A stretch of 64,000 nucleotides of DNA from Peribacillus frigoritolerans_B. GTDB taxonomy: Bacteria; Bacillota; Bacilli; Bacillales; DSM-1321. A program made the translations under genes and the position numbers. The first letter of the stretch is position 1. Each line of letters starts with the position of its first letter. Below are positions 53,274 through 62,623 of the stretch, piece by piece. The DNA lies in assembly GCF_044762665.1 (NCBI RefSeq), contig NZ_JBIWES010000001.1, positions 372,001 to 436,000 on the forward strand, given 5' to 3'. Below the pieces are notes generated by a model. The model searched no databases and had not been told where the DNA came from. It saw only the letters and a list, made by a program, of their open reading frames with translations.

Positions 53274-54506
53274 TTAAGCTAGCACATTTGCATGCTGACC
53301 AAGTTTAAATGCTTCATGAAGGGATTCAACCGCCTTCACCATTTCCTTTTCATTGATGACAGTCGAAACTTTAATTTCCGATGTGCTGACCATTTTCACT
53401 TGGATGCCTGTATTGGCCATCACTTCAAACATCTCGGCAGCCACTCCCGGATTGGATACCATACCAGAACCGACGATGGACACTTTGGCCAACCCGCTCT
53501 CCGTTTCGACCCGGTCGAATCCCAAGTGTTCTTTATTATTTTCCAGCACAATCAAGGCCGCTTCCGTATCTTCACTTTTTGTGGAAAAAGATAGATTGGT
53601 CGTATCCTCGGCAGTCATGCTTTGAATGATGATGTCCACATTGATCCGGTTTTTCGCAAGTGTCGTGAAGATAGTGGATAATGCACCAAGTGATTGGGGC
53701 AAACCATATATAGTGACCCTCGTAATGCTGTCTTCAAAAGCAATGCCGCGTACAATTAAGTTTTCTTCCATAGTTGCTTCCTCCTCAATGATCGTTCCTG
53801 ATTCTCTCTCCATGCTTGAACGGACTTCAAGCGGAATTTGATAATTTTTTGCATATTCGACAGCCCTTGGATGAAGGACGCCCGCCCCCAGGTTGGCAAG
53901 TTCCAGCATTTCATCGTAAGAAATGGATTGGAGTTTTCGCGCGCCTTTTATGTAGCGTGGGTCCGTTGTGAAAACACCCGTTACATCCGTATAAATATCG
54001 CATCTATCCGCATTCAGCGCTGCAGCGATGGCAACCGCCGTCGTATCGGAACCGCCTCGCCCTAAGGTAGTGATTTCCCCATTTGCATCGTTACCCTGGA
54101 AACCGGCTACGACCACTATTTTCTTCTCCTGAAGCTGAGCTTGGATCCTCGTGGCATCGATGTTTAAAATCCGGGCATTCCCATGAACGGATTCCGTTTG
54201 CATGCCAGCCTGCCAGCCAGTATACGAAATGGCTTCATGTCCTTCTTCAATCAATGCCATCGTTAACAGGGAAATCGTTACCTGTTCCCCAGTGGTCAAT
54301 AGCATATCCATTTCCCTCTTGCTAGGGGATCCGGAAATATCACGGGCCATGGAAACCAATTGGTCCGTTGTTTTCCCCATAGCTGAAACAACGACGACAA
54401 CCTCATTTCCATTCTCCGCTTCCTCGATTACCCGATTGGCAACCTTTTTGATTTTTTCTACGCTACCGACGGATGTTCCGCCGAATTTTTGAACGATTAA
54501 TGCCAT
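53274..54506 (-). CDS. lysC: Aspartokinase (lysine-sensitive, LysC type)
   Basis: Aspartokinase phosphorylates aspartate, the entry to lysine, diaminopimelate, threonine and methionine. The sequence starts ALIVQKFGGTSVGSVEKIK and has FQGNDANGEITTLGRGGSDTTAVAIAAAL and a C-terminal tandem ACT domain (LGALSTIFTTLAKNRINVDIIIQ and NPGVAAEMFEVMANTGIQVKMVSTSEIKVS). The ATG at 54506 is preferred to 54512 by spacing to GAGGG. The lysine riboswitch upstream supports the lysine-regulated isozyme. Confidence 0.96.
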   Translation of the reverse strand: MALIVQKFGGTSVGSVEKIKKVANRVIEEAENGNEVVVVVSAMGKTTDQLVSMARDISGSPSKREMDMLLTTGEQVTISLLTMALIEEGHEAISYTGWQAGMQTESVHGNARILNIDATRIQAQLQEKKIVVVAGFQGNDANGEITTLGRGGSDTTAVAIAAALNADRCDIYTDVTGVFTTDPRYIKGARKLQSISYDEMLELANLGAGVLHPRAVEYAKNYQIPLEVRSSMERESGTIIEEEATMEENLIVRGIAFEDSITRVTIYGLPQSLGALSTIFTTLAKNRINVDIIIQSMTAEDTTNLSFSTKSEDTEAALIVLENNKEHLGFDRVETESGLAKVSIVGSGMVSNPGVAAEMFEVMANTGIQVKMVSTSEIKVSTVINEKEMVKAVESLHEAFKLGQHANVLA

Positions 54507-54535
54507 CCTCATGCACCCTCTCTACTTTTTAGGCA

Positions 54536-54775
54536 ATAAAAAAAGCAATGAGAAATATCTCATTGCTGTGGTCACATACCCTAATACTGTAAACACAGTG
54601 AGATAGCTCTCCAGGGTATAAACCCTGACAATCCGCCATTTATTAAATGTCGGACCAGGAGAACAAGGTATGAGTCTTGTCTTCCTTCGGCGTCGTCCCC
54701 TTTCAAAACCTTTCATGGAAGCTCATACTTCTCCAGGTTTTTACTCTTGAATTCCGCACCTCTATCAGCACTTTT
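54536..54775 (-). promoter_or_regulatory. Lysine riboswitch (L box) upstream of lysC
   Basis: The aptamer hallmarks are present on the minus strand: AGAGGTGC near 54755-54762, GAGTAAAAACCTGGAGAAG, GAAAGGGGACGACGCCGAAGG and the P5-like hairpin CAGGGTTTATACCCTG. The expression platform is a terminator (GCAATGAGA / TCTCATTGC, then TTTTTTT, 54536-54566). Lysine binding should stop transcription before lysC. Confidence 0.95.
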
Positions 54776-54833
54776 AAGTTGTCTAGTTAAAAATTCCTTT
54801 TAATCATAGCATAGAGATTCATCGGTAGCAAGA

Positions 54834-56606
54834 TTATTCTTGTAGTTTTCTAACGATTCCCTCGGCTACCCCTTTTGGCATGCCAGCTTCCATGATTTCC
54901 TCGGCCGTGGCCTCTTTGATTTTCTTCAATGATCCAAAATGCCTTAATAATTGCTTCCTTCGCTTCTCCCCGACTCCTGGAATATCATCAAGCTGGGAGT
55001 GAACCGCATTTTTCCCGCGAAGCTGACGATGAAACGTAATCGCGAACCGGTGCACTTCATCCTGAATTCTTTGCAATAGGTAAAATTCCTGGCTCCGTGA
55101 ATCAAGAGGTACGAGTTCAAGCGGATTTCCGATCATCAATTGCGAGGTCCTATGCTTTTCATCCTTAATGAGGCCTGAAAGTGGAATATCAAGGCCCAAT
55201 TCATTTTCGAGAATATCCCGCACTGCTTCGACATGTCCCTTTCCGCCATCAATGATGATCAAATCCGGAAGCGGCAGCCCTTCTTTCAATACTCGTGAAT
55301 ATCTTCTTCTGACTACTTCACGCATCGATTCATAATCATCAGGTCCCTGGACCGTCTTGATTTTATATTTTCGGTACTCTCTTTTTTCCGGCTTCCCATC
55401 AATGAACACGACTAAAGCGGAAACGGGGTCACTTCCCTGGATATTGGAGTTATCGAAAGCTTCAATTCGATGCGGGGTGTAGATACCCAGTTGTTTCCCG
55501 AGGTTTTCCACCGCATTGATCGTTCTTTCTTCATCTCTTTCAATCAAAGAGAATTTTTCCTGAAGGGCGATGGAGGCATTTTTATTCGCCAATTTAAGCA
55601 TGTCTTTTTTCGCTCCCCGTTTCGGATGAATCGTTTTGACACCAAGCAGCCCTTCGGCCATTTCGGCATCCACTGATTCAGGCAGCAAGATTTCCTTTGG
55701 TTTAAAGTGGTTCGTAATCTCATAAAACTGACCGAGGAATGTAAGAAGTTCCTGTTCGGGTTCATCGTAGACCGGAAAAAGTGAAACATCCCTTTCTATC
55801 AATTTACCCTGACGGACAAAAAATACCTGAACGCACATCCAGCCTTTATCATAGGCAAAGCCAAATACATCCCTGTCGATGAAATCGGTCGTCATCATTT
55901 TCTGCTTCTCCATCGTAATATCGATGTGGGCAATCTTGTCACGGAACTCCTTGGCCCTCTCGAAATCGAGCTCTTCCGATGCCTCTAGCATTTTTTCAGT
56001 CAGTTCTTTTTTTATTTCAGTATGCCCGCCGTTCAAGAACCGGTTGATATCATCGACCATTTTTTTATATTCCCGTTCCTCTACATCATATACACATGGG
56101 GCCAGGCACTGGCCTAGGTGATAGTAGAGACAAACGCGATCAGGTAAAGTATTGCATTTCCTTAAGGGATAGATGCGGTCGAGCAATTTTTTCGTTTCGT
56201 TGGCTGCAAATGCATTCGGATAAGGACCGAAATATTTCCCTTTGTCTTTTTTGACTTTTCGCGTAATGATGAGACGCGGGTGGCGTTCCGCAGTCAGCTT
56301 GATGAAAGGATACGTCTTATCATCCTTTAGCATGACATTATATTTTGGGTCATGTTTTTTGATTAAGTTCAACTCTAAAATAAGAGCCTCGATATTGGAA
56401 GAGGTGACGATGTATTCGAAATCCTCAATCTCATTCACGAGCCGAAATGTTTTCCCATCATGAGATCCCGTAAAATAAGAACGGACACGATTTTTCAACA
56501 CCTTCGCTTTGCCTACATATATGATCGTTCCCTGACGATCTTTCATTAAATAACAACCAGGTTGATCGGGAAGAAGGGCAAGTTTATTCTTTATTTGTTG
56601 ATTCAT
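54834..56606 (-). CDS. uvrC: Excinuclease ABC subunit C
   Basis: UvrC makes both incisions in nucleotide excision repair. The 590 residues show the GIY-YIG domain (GCYLMKDRQGTIIYVGKAKVLKNRV, 16-40), a UVR motif (TEKMLEASEELDFERAKEFRDKI), the RNase H-like UvrC domain (EAFDNSNIQGSDPV, ...LIIDGGKGHVEA) and C-terminal helix-hairpin-helix motifs (DIPGVGEKRRKQLLRHFGS). The ATG at 56606 has AGGAGG 8 nt upstream; the frame extends to 56642 without a ribosome site. Confidence 0.97.
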   Translation of the reverse strand: MNQQIKNKLALLPDQPGCYLMKDRQGTIIYVGKAKVLKNRVRSYFTGSHDGKTFRLVNEIEDFEYIVTSSNIEALILELNLIKKHDPKYNVMLKDDKTYPFIKLTAERHPRLIITRKVKKDKGKYFGPYPNAFAANETKKLLDRIYPLRKCNTLPDRVCLYYHLGQCLAPCVYDVEEREYKKMVDDINRFLNGGHTEIKKELTEKMLEASEELDFERAKEFRDKIAHIDITMEKQKMMTTDFIDRDVFGFAYDKGWMCVQVFFVRQGKLIERDVSLFPVYDEPEQELLTFLGQFYEITNHFKPKEILLPESVDAEMAEGLLGVKTIHPKRGAKKDMLKLANKNASIALQEKFSLIERDEERTINAVENLGKQLGIYTPHRIEAFDNSNIQGSDPVSALVVFIDGKPEKREYRKYKIKTVQGPDDYESMREVVRRRYSRVLKEGLPLPDLIIIDGGKGHVEAVRDILENELGLDIPLSGLIKDEKHRTSQLMIGNPLELVPLDSRSQEFYLLQRIQDEVHRFAITFHRQLRGKNAVHSQLDDIPGVGEKRRKQLLRHFGSLKKIKEATAEEIMEAGMPKGVAEGIVRKLQE

Positions 56607-56659
56607 GCATTCAGCCTCCTGTTCTCCCATTTTTACAATCATTATATATCAAGATAGCG

Positions 56660-56693
56660 AAAAAAGCTTCAAGTCCGCAGACTTGAAGCTTTT
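56660..56693 (-). terminator. Terminator of trxA
   Basis: A 13-bp perfect stem (AAAGCTTCAAGTC / GACTTGAAGCTTT) with a 4-nt loop is followed by TTT on the minus strand. Confidence 0.85.
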
Positions 56694-56706
56694 AGCTAAC
56701 TTACTA

Positions 56707-57021
56707 TTACGCGTGTTTTGCAATAAGTTCAGCAAGTGCTTCTTTAGGTTGGAAACCAACAACCTTATCAACCACTTCACCGTCTTTAAGGACGATTAAT
56801 GTCGGGATGCTCATCACACCGAATTTTCCAGCTGTTTCTTGGTTTTCATCTACATCCACTTTTACGATTTTTGCTGTATCGCCAATTTCAGTATCAAGCT
56901 CTTGAAGAACAGGAGCAATCATTTTACAAGGTCCACACCATGGAGCCCAAAAATCTACAAGAACGACACCTTCGCTAGTATCTGTTGTGAAAGTTTGGTC
57001 AGTTGCATTTACAATAGCCAT
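56707..57021 (-). CDS. trxA: Thioredoxin
   Basis: TrxA is the cytoplasmic dithiol reductant. The 104-residue product has the active site WCGPC (Cys29, Cys32), the conserved DFWAPW before it and the cis-proline in MSIPT. The ATG at 57021 has GAGGAGG 8 nt upstream and gives the usual length; the frame to 57048 lacks one. Confidence 0.98.
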   Translation of the reverse strand: MAIVNATDQTFTTDTSEGVVLVDFWAPWCGPCKMIAPVLQELDTEIGDTAKIVKVDVDENQETAGKFGVMSIPTLIVLKDGEVVDKVVGFQPKEALAELIAKHA

Positions 57022-57163
57022 ATATAATTCCTCCTCAAATTTACTCAAATAACTAAAAACAGTATAACATTGTTGCTCGAATCGATGCTAATATTTTGCT
57101 TCAGTGGTAGGATGTCCAAAAAAAGAGTAAATATGCAGGCCAAAATCCTTGCCTATCTGCCTA

Positions 57164-57212
57164 AATAAAGGGGCAAGACATGTATCGGTTTATGCCGAAT
57201 GTCTTGCCCCTC
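57164..57212 (-). terminator. Terminator of the fadR-fadB-etfB-etfA unit
   Basis: A 13-bp stem (AGGGGCAAGACAT / ATGTCTTGCCCCT) with a 17-nt loop is followed by TTTATTT on the minus strand. A second smaller hairpin (GGCAGATAGGCAAGG...GCCTGC) lies just beyond. Confidence 0.85.
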
Positions 57213-57228
57213 ATCTGTATTATTTCTA

Positions 57229-58206
57229 TTACGCGTTAACTTTAAGTTTTTTGAATTCTTCCGTAAGTAATGGAACGACTTCGAAAAGGTCTCCGACAAT
57301 TCCATAATCAGCCACATTGAATATGTTAGCTTCCGGGTCTTTATTGATGGCAACGATAACCTTGGAGTTGGACATTCCCGCTAAATGCTGGATCGCACCG
57401 GAAATTCCGCAAGCGATATAAAGGTCAGGTGTTACGACTTTACCCGTTTGCCCGATTTGCAATGAGTAATCGCAATAGTCCGCATCACATGCTCCGCGGG
57501 AAGCTCCTACCGCTCCGCCAAGAACCTGAGCCAGTTCCTTTAATGGTTCAAAACCATCTTCACTTTTCACGCCACGGCCACCCGCGATGACTACTTTCGC
57601 TTCTGAAAGGTCGACCCCTTCACTGGCTTTTCTAACAACGTCTTTAATGATTGTCCGTAAGTCCTTAATATCCACACTTAATGTAGAAACATCACCAGAG
57701 CGGGACTCATCTTTCGCTAATGGTTCGATATTGTTCGGACGGATTGTCGCGAAAATCACGCCATCTGTAACAATTTTCTTTTCAAATGCTTTACCAGAAT
57801 ATATCGGACGGGTGAAAACGATATTTCCGCCTTCTTCTTCAATGGATGTAACGTCGGAGATCAATCCTGATTCAAGCTTTCCAGCCAATTTAGGTGCAAG
57901 GTCTTTTCCTAGCGCAGTATGTCCAAAGAAAATCCCTTCCGGCTTTTCCTGCTCGATGACGGCAAGCAAGCTTTGCGCATATCCATCTGAAGTATATTGT
58001 TTCAATTGATCATTTTCGACTGCAATAACCCGGTCTGCACCATACTGGATCAATTCATTACCGAAATTTTGAACATTGTCACCAACTAAAACACCAACGA
58101 TTTCCCCGCCATCCGCAGCAAGCTTAGCCGCACCGATAGCTTCAAATGATACATTTCTTAGTGAACCATCACGAACTTCGCCCAATACAAGAAACTTTCT
58201 AGCCAT
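57229..58206 (-). CDS. etfA: Electron transfer flavoprotein, alpha subunit
   Basis: EtfA with EtfB takes electrons from acyl-CoA dehydrogenases. The C-terminal FAD-binding domain has the signature QVLGGAVGASRGACDADYCDYSLQIGQTGKVVTPDLYIACGISGAIQHLAGM and INKDPEANIF. Length 325 is usual. It follows etfB and ends the fad transcription unit. Confidence 0.97.
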   Translation of the reverse strand: MARKFLVLGEVRDGSLRNVSFEAIGAAKLAADGGEIVGVLVGDNVQNFGNELIQYGADRVIAVENDQLKQYTSDGYAQSLLAVIEQEKPEGIFFGHTALGKDLAPKLAGKLESGLISDVTSIEEEGGNIVFTRPIYSGKAFEKKIVTDGVIFATIRPNNIEPLAKDESRSGDVSTLSVDIKDLRTIIKDVVRKASEGVDLSEAKVVIAGGRGVKSEDGFEPLKELAQVLGGAVGASRGACDADYCDYSLQIGQTGKVVTPDLYIACGISGAIQHLAGMSNSKVIVAINKDPEANIFNVADYGIVGDLFEVVPLLTEEFKKLKVNA

Positions 58207-58273
58207 TTATAAAAACCTCCTGTGCTTTTTTTCTTTTTGTCGTGTGTTGTTGTTTTGAAAAGTACCGTATCGA

Positions 58274-59047
58274 TTAAATCACTTTTGCTTCACTGCGTAA
58301 TAATTGAACAAGCTCGCTAACTTGAGCACTGATTTCACCGTCCAAAACTTTTCCAGCTTCTTTTTTAGCAGGAAGGTAAATTTCAATCGTTTTTGTTTTT
58401 GCCTCAACATCTTCTTCTTCCAAATCCAGGTCATCCAATTCCAATTCTTCAAGCGGTTTTTTCTTCGCTTTCATGATTCCTGGCAATGAAGGATAACGTG
58501 GCTCATTTAGCCCTTGTTGAGCTGTCACCAACAATGGAAGAGATGCTTCGATCGTTTCGGAGTCCCCTTCGACATCACGGATAACGCTTACATTTCCATT
58601 TTCTATGTCCAGTTTAGTAATGGTTGTAATATAAGGAATTCCCAAAATTTCGGCAACGCGTGGTCCCACTTGCCCAGAACCGCCATCGATTGCAACATTT
58701 CCTGCAATGATTAGATCGGCATTTTTATCTTTTAAGTATTCGCCTATAATTTTGGCAGTCGTGAACTGGTCGCCATTTTCTATGTCGTCTTCTATATTTA
58801 TCAATACGGCTTTGTCAGCACCCATTGCCAGCGCTGTGCGTAATTGCTTTTCAGCCTCTTCCGTTCCGACAGAAATAACCGTAACTTCTCCGCCTTGTGC
58901 ATCACGTACCTGGATTGCTTCTTCAACTGCGTACTCATCGTATGGATTAATGATGAATTCTGCTCCATCCTCATTAATTTTCCCGTTGGATAGTGTGATT
59001 TTTTCTTCTGTATCAAATGTTCTTTTCAGCAGTACATAAATGTTCAC
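58274..59047 (-). CDS. etfB: Electron transfer flavoprotein, beta subunit
   Basis: EtfB binds AMP and contacts the dehydrogenase partner. Conserved pieces are NIYVLLKRTFDTEEKI, INPYDEYAVEEAIQVRD, MGADKAVLI and AGNVAIDGGSGQVGPRVAEILGIPYITT. The start is GTG at 59047, with GGGAGG 7 nt upstream, giving 257 residues as usual; the frame to 59137 is not supported by a ribosome site. Confidence 0.96.
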   Translation of the reverse strand: MNIYVLLKRTFDTEEKITLSNGKINEDGAEFIINPYDEYAVEEAIQVRDAQGGEVTVISVGTEEAEKQLRTALAMGADKAVLINIEDDIENGDQFTTAKIIGEYLKDKNADLIIAGNVAIDGGSGQVGPRVAEILGIPYITTITKLDIENGNVSVIRDVEGDSETIEASLPLLVTAQQGLNEPRYPSLPGIMKAKKKPLEELELDDLDLEEEDVEAKTKTIEIYLPAKKEAGKVLDGEISAQVSELVQLLRSEAKVI

Positions 59048-59169
59048 GATAATACCTCCCGAATGATTTGAGTTTTGAAGATTATGAATTTTATTGATAT
59101 ATAGTAATGTTCTACAGATTTCATCAAAATCCTGCATGATATATAAAAATAGTTATTTATGCCGAATGA

Positions 59170-59943
59170 TCATTTCCCTTTGAATACAGCTTCCCTTTTT
59201 TCAATGAAAGCGGCGATTCCTTCCTGTGCATCAGCAGTATCGAAAGCCTGGCCAAAGAGGGCGGCTTCCCTTTCCACACCTTTATGGTAGGAATCATGCT
59301 TGGAATAATTCAATAACTCAATGGCCGACTTTAATGCCAGCGGGCTTTTCTTGGCAATTTTATTGGCTAGTTCCTTAGCTTTCGGAATCAGTTCTTCATC
59401 CGTGAAGGCATGATTCGCCAATCCGCATTGCACAGCTTGGGTACCTGAAATCGGTTCACTTGTAAACAGCATTTCAGCCGCCTTTGCCATGCCTACATAA
59501 CGAGGAAGACGTTGCGTCCCGGCAAACCCGGGGATTAAGCCCAACTGCAGTTCAGGCAAACCAAGTTTAGCCCTTTCGGTGACTAAACGGATGTGACAGG
59601 CCATAGCCAGCTCCAATCCCCCGCCAAGCGCAGCTCCATGGATGGCTGCAATGACTGGCTTTTGAAAGGATTCGATTTTCTCAAATACAGATTGACCATT
59701 CTTGGTCAGCTTCTCGAAAGCTTTCCCGTTTTTCACTTCCGTAAACTCTTTAATGTCTGCTCCTGCAGAGAAGAATCTTCCTTCTCCATGAAGAAGGACA
59801 ACCCGTACGGCTTCGTCTTTCTCAAGTTGATTGAAGGCCTGCGAAAGCTCTCCGATGATAGCCGAAGAAAGTGCATTTGCTGGTGCATGATCAATCGTTA
59901 TAAAAGCGACATGATTTTCGACAGAAAGCTTAAGATATTCCAT
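59170..59943 (-). CDS. fadB: Enoyl-CoA hydratase (FadB / YsiB)
   Basis: This crotonase-family enzyme hydrates 2-enoyl-CoA in beta-oxidation. The oxyanion-hole segments are GRFFSAGADIKEF and AIHGAALGGGLELAMACHIR, with the second catalytic Glu region in GLPELQLGLIPGFAGTQRLPRYVG. The ATG at 59943 has GGAGGG 7 nt upstream. It lies in the fadR-fadB-etfB-etfA order of B. subtilis. Confidence 0.95.
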   Translation of the reverse strand: MEYLKLSVENHVAFITIDHAPANALSSAIIGELSQAFNQLEKDEAVRVVLLHGEGRFFSAGADIKEFTEVKNGKAFEKLTKNGQSVFEKIESFQKPVIAAIHGAALGGGLELAMACHIRLVTERAKLGLPELQLGLIPGFAGTQRLPRYVGMAKAAEMLFTSEPISGTQAVQCGLANHAFTDEELIPKAKELANKIAKKSPLALKSAIELLNYSKHDSYHKGVEREAALFGQAFDTADAQEGIAAFIEKREAVFKGK

Positions 59944-60037
59944 ATCAATCCCTCCAGGCATGCTAGTCAAACTTTTTTGAAAATTCCATATGTATCACTT
60001 CCAGTTAAAGCTAGAAGCAGAATTAACCGATTCTTTC

Positions 60038-60057
60038 GAGGATGGCTAGCCATCCTC
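60038..60057. repeat. Perfect 20-bp palindrome between fadR and fadB
   Basis: GAGGATGGCTAGCCATCCTC is fully symmetric and could form a tight hairpin in the mRNA 12 nt after the fadR stop. It has no T-tract, so it is more likely a processing or binding site than a terminator. Confidence 0.6.
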
Positions 60058-60068
60058 TATTAAAATCG

Positions 60069-60656
60069 TTAACTTTTCAGGCCACAGCCGCCAATTAGCA
60101 GGCGGTGAACGTCTGGTGCAAGGTCAGGAAGCGAATACTTTTGCTCATTCATGACCCAAGTCGTCACAGTTTCATCAATCGTTCCAAAAATCATCTGCCT
60201 GGCAAGTAAATTATTTAAATCAGGCAAGAATTCGCCGTTCTCTTTTCCTTCTATAATGATCTGATCGATTAAATTTAAATACCCTCTTAACACATCATTG
60301 ATTCTAAGGCGCAATTCTTTATTCGACTGTCTTAATTCCAACTGGGTGACAATTGCTAAATTCACGTCTTCTGAAAGGTTTTGAAAATGTTTTTGGATGA
60401 GCACATGCAGTTTTTCCGAAGCAGTGGTCTTTCCTTTTAGTTCTTCTTCGATCTGTTCCACAAAATAGCCCATCTTTTCATGGAATAATGATATTAAGAT
60501 ATCTTCTTTATTTTTAAAATAAAGATATATGGTGCCATCCGCTACGCCTGCCTGCTTGGCGATTTTGGATACTTGGGCTTGATAGTAACCGTTTTGGGCA
60601 ATGACAATAACGGCCGCATCAATAATTTGATTATACTTTGGTCTGTTGCTTTTCAC
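60069..60656 (-). CDS. fadR: FadR, TetR-family repressor of fatty-acid degradation
   Basis: FadR (YsiA) represses beta-oxidation genes and is released by long-chain acyl-CoA. The helix-turn-helix reads IIDAAVIVIAQNGYYQAQVSKIAKQAGVADGTIYLYFKNKEDIL (about 10-53); the C-terminal half is the TetR_C-like ligand domain. It starts with GTG at 60656 (AAGGGGACATCCA upstream). A FadR-type palindrome lies 23 nt upstream, implying autoregulation. Confidence 0.95.
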   Translation of the reverse strand: MKSNRPKYNQIIDAAVIVIAQNGYYQAQVSKIAKQAGVADGTIYLYFKNKEDILISLFHEKMGYFVEQIEEELKGKTTASEKLHVLIQKHFQNLSEDVNLAIVTQLELRQSNKELRLRINDVLRGYLNLIDQIIIEGKENGEFLPDLNNLLARQMIFGTIDETVTTWVMNEQKYSLPDLAPDVHRLLIGGCGLKS

Positions 60657-60678
60657 TGGATGTCCCCTTTCAGAAAAA

Positions 60679-60696
60679 TGAATGAACCATCATTCA
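60679..60696. promoter_or_regulatory. FadR operator at the fadR transcription start
   Basis: TGAATGA-ACCA-TCATTCA has perfect 7-bp arms and fits the FadR arms I recall. It covers the predicted transcription start to about +18 of the fadR promoter. Confidence 0.85.
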
Positions 60697-60703
60697 TATT
60701 TCT

Positions 60704-60732
60704 ATCATAAAATGACGGCCCTTTACTGTCAA
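60704..60732 (-). promoter_or_regulatory. Sigma-A promoter of fadR-fadB-etfB-etfA
   Basis: TTGACA, a 17-bp spacer and TATGAT, 7 bp upstream of the FadR operator. It makes fadR start its own transcription unit separate from fadD. Confidence 0.8.
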
Positions 60733-60807
60733 GCAAAAACTTCTAGGTCCTGCCATTCCACTTCTGTTCATTGTACAGCCCCCATCCATAGCTTGTCCAG
60801 CTGTTTT

Positions 60808-60838
60808 GCAAAACGGAGCCCTCTTCCACTGCTCCGTT
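60808..60838 (-). terminator. Weak terminator between fadD and fadR
   Basis: A 7-bp stem (ACGGAGC / GCTCCGT) with an 11-nt loop is followed by TTT on the minus strand. Some read-through is likely. Confidence 0.4.
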
Positions 60839-60855
60839 AAAAGGGGGGTGCTTGT

Positions 60856-62556
60856 TTAAGCTTCTTTTCTTTCCTCGGACATTTTTTTCTTTTCTTCCTC
60901 GATAAGGACTCTTCTCAGGATCTTTCCTATCGTCGTTTTAGGAAGTTCATCCCTGAATTCATAGCTTCGCGGCACCTTATAGGAAGCCAGGTTCTTTCTG
61001 GCAAATTCATTCAATTCCTCTTCAGTGACCCTGGCATTTTTTTTCAGTACGACATAGGCCTTGACGGTCTCACCTCGATAAGGGTCAGGGATGCCAGCCA
61101 CAACTACTTCCTGTATGGCCTCATGCTCGTATAGCACCTCTTCCACCTCACGTGGATATATATTGAAACCGCCCGCAATGATTGTATCCTTTTTCCTCTC
61201 TACCACATAAAAGAACCCCTGCTCATCCATATAACCCAGATCGCCAGTTAGCAGCCAGCCATTTTTAAAGGTATTTTCCGTTTCATCCGGACGGTTCCAA
61301 TAACCTTTCATTACCTGTGGTCCTTTTATGGCAATTTCGCCTATTTCATTCGGAGGAAGCTCTTCATAGGATTCCAGCGACAGAATCGCCGAGTCAGTGT
61401 CTGGCCACGGAAGTCCAACGCTCCCTTTTACACGCGGCTGATCCCAAATGAAATTAGCATGGGTCACCGGTGAGGTTTCTGAAAGTCCATAGCCTTCAAC
61501 AAGCTTCCCGCCGGTAATTTTCTCAAACTGCTCTTGAACCTCTAAGGGCAATGATGCAGAACCGCTTATACAGGCATTGATGGAAGAAAGATCATATTTA
61601 GCGATATCCGGATGGTTCAAGAGACCGATATACATGGTGGGCGCTCCTGGAAACATGGTCGGTTTCTGTTTTTGGATCGTTTTAAGCGTCGCTTCGACAT
61701 CGAACTTTGGCATGATGATCATCGTGTTCCCTTCCATGACGGAAAGAACCAAGACTGTAGTCATACCGTACACATGGAAGAAAGGTAGAATCGCAAGGAT
61801 CCTTTCCTCACCGCGCTTATTTTTATAAAGCCATGCATTGCACATTTTCGTATTTGCCAGCAAGTTCTTATGCGTAAGCATGACCCCTTTGGGAAAGCCT
61901 GTTGTCCCGCCTGTATATTGCAAAAGTGCAAGGTCATTATCCACATCGATCGGCACAGTGACGACTTCTTCAGTGATCTTTCGTTTCATGATTTCGGAAA
62001 ATAAATGATGATTCCCTTCATGCTCCACATTGATGACAATGCCGTATTGCTTTTTTTGAATAAAAGGATAGATAAGATTTTTCGGAAAAGGCAAATATTC
62101 CTTGATAGCGGTTACAATTATATGTTCTATATCAGTTCTTGAAGCGACTGCTGAGACACGGGGAAACAAAATATCCATCGCTAAGATTATTTTCGCTCCG
62201 GAATCTTTCATTTGATATTCTAATTCACGTTCAGTATAGGTTGGGTTCGTTTGAACGACGACTCCGCCGGCTATCAATATCCCAAAAAAGCTTATGACAC
62301 CCTGTGGGCAGTTAGGAAGCATGACGGCAACGCGTTCACCTTTTTGAAGACCGATACTTTTTAAATAGGCTGCAAACTTTAAAGCAGATTCATGCACTTC
62401 CCGGAAAGTTAATTCTTTTCCCTGGAAATGAATCGATACTTTATCAGGGAATTCTTCGGCCGATTCCTTCAAAAAAGAATAAAGAGGTTTATCTTCGTAC
62501 GACAATACAGCTGGTATCTGTTCAGGATAAATAGCTTGCCAAGGCTTATTGCTCAT
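60856..62556 (-). CDS. fadD: Long-chain fatty-acid--CoA ligase
   Basis: FadD (LcfA in B. subtilis) activates fatty acids to acyl-CoA for beta-oxidation. The 566 residues carry the AMP-binding P-loop YTGGTTGFPKGVML, the adenylate motif GYGLSETSPV, GWLLTGDLGYMDEQGFFYVVERKKDTI and the C-terminal catalytic lysine region PKTTIGKILRR. The ATG at 62556 has GGAGGGGG upstream; the frame to 62583 lacks a ribosome site. Confidence 0.96.
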   Translation of the reverse strand: MSNKPWQAIYPEQIPAVLSYEDKPLYSFLKESAEEFPDKVSIHFQGKELTFREVHESALKFAAYLKSIGLQKGERVAVMLPNCPQGVISFFGILIAGGVVVQTNPTYTERELEYQMKDSGAKIILAMDILFPRVSAVASRTDIEHIIVTAIKEYLPFPKNLIYPFIQKKQYGIVINVEHEGNHHLFSEIMKRKITEEVVTVPIDVDNDLALLQYTGGTTGFPKGVMLTHKNLLANTKMCNAWLYKNKRGEERILAILPFFHVYGMTTVLVLSVMEGNTMIIMPKFDVEATLKTIQKQKPTMFPGAPTMYIGLLNHPDIAKYDLSSINACISGSASLPLEVQEQFEKITGGKLVEGYGLSETSPVTHANFIWDQPRVKGSVGLPWPDTDSAILSLESYEELPPNEIGEIAIKGPQVMKGYWNRPDETENTFKNGWLLTGDLGYMDEQGFFYVVERKKDTIIAGGFNIYPREVEEVLYEHEAIQEVVVAGIPDPYRGETVKAYVVLKKNARVTEEELNEFARKNLASYKVPRSYEFRDELPKTTIGKILRRVLIEEEKKKMSEERKEA

Positions 62557-62594
62557 TTGCCCCCTCCTTCTGAATATTCTCAATACTCTTTATC

Positions 62595-62623
62595 ATTATA
62601 ATACAATCGGGATTTTCTTACAA
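62595..62623 (-). promoter_or_regulatory. Sigma-A promoter of fadD
   Basis: TTGTAA, a 17-bp spacer and TATAAT, about 40 nt before the ATG. No FadR-type palindrome was found here. Confidence 0.7.
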
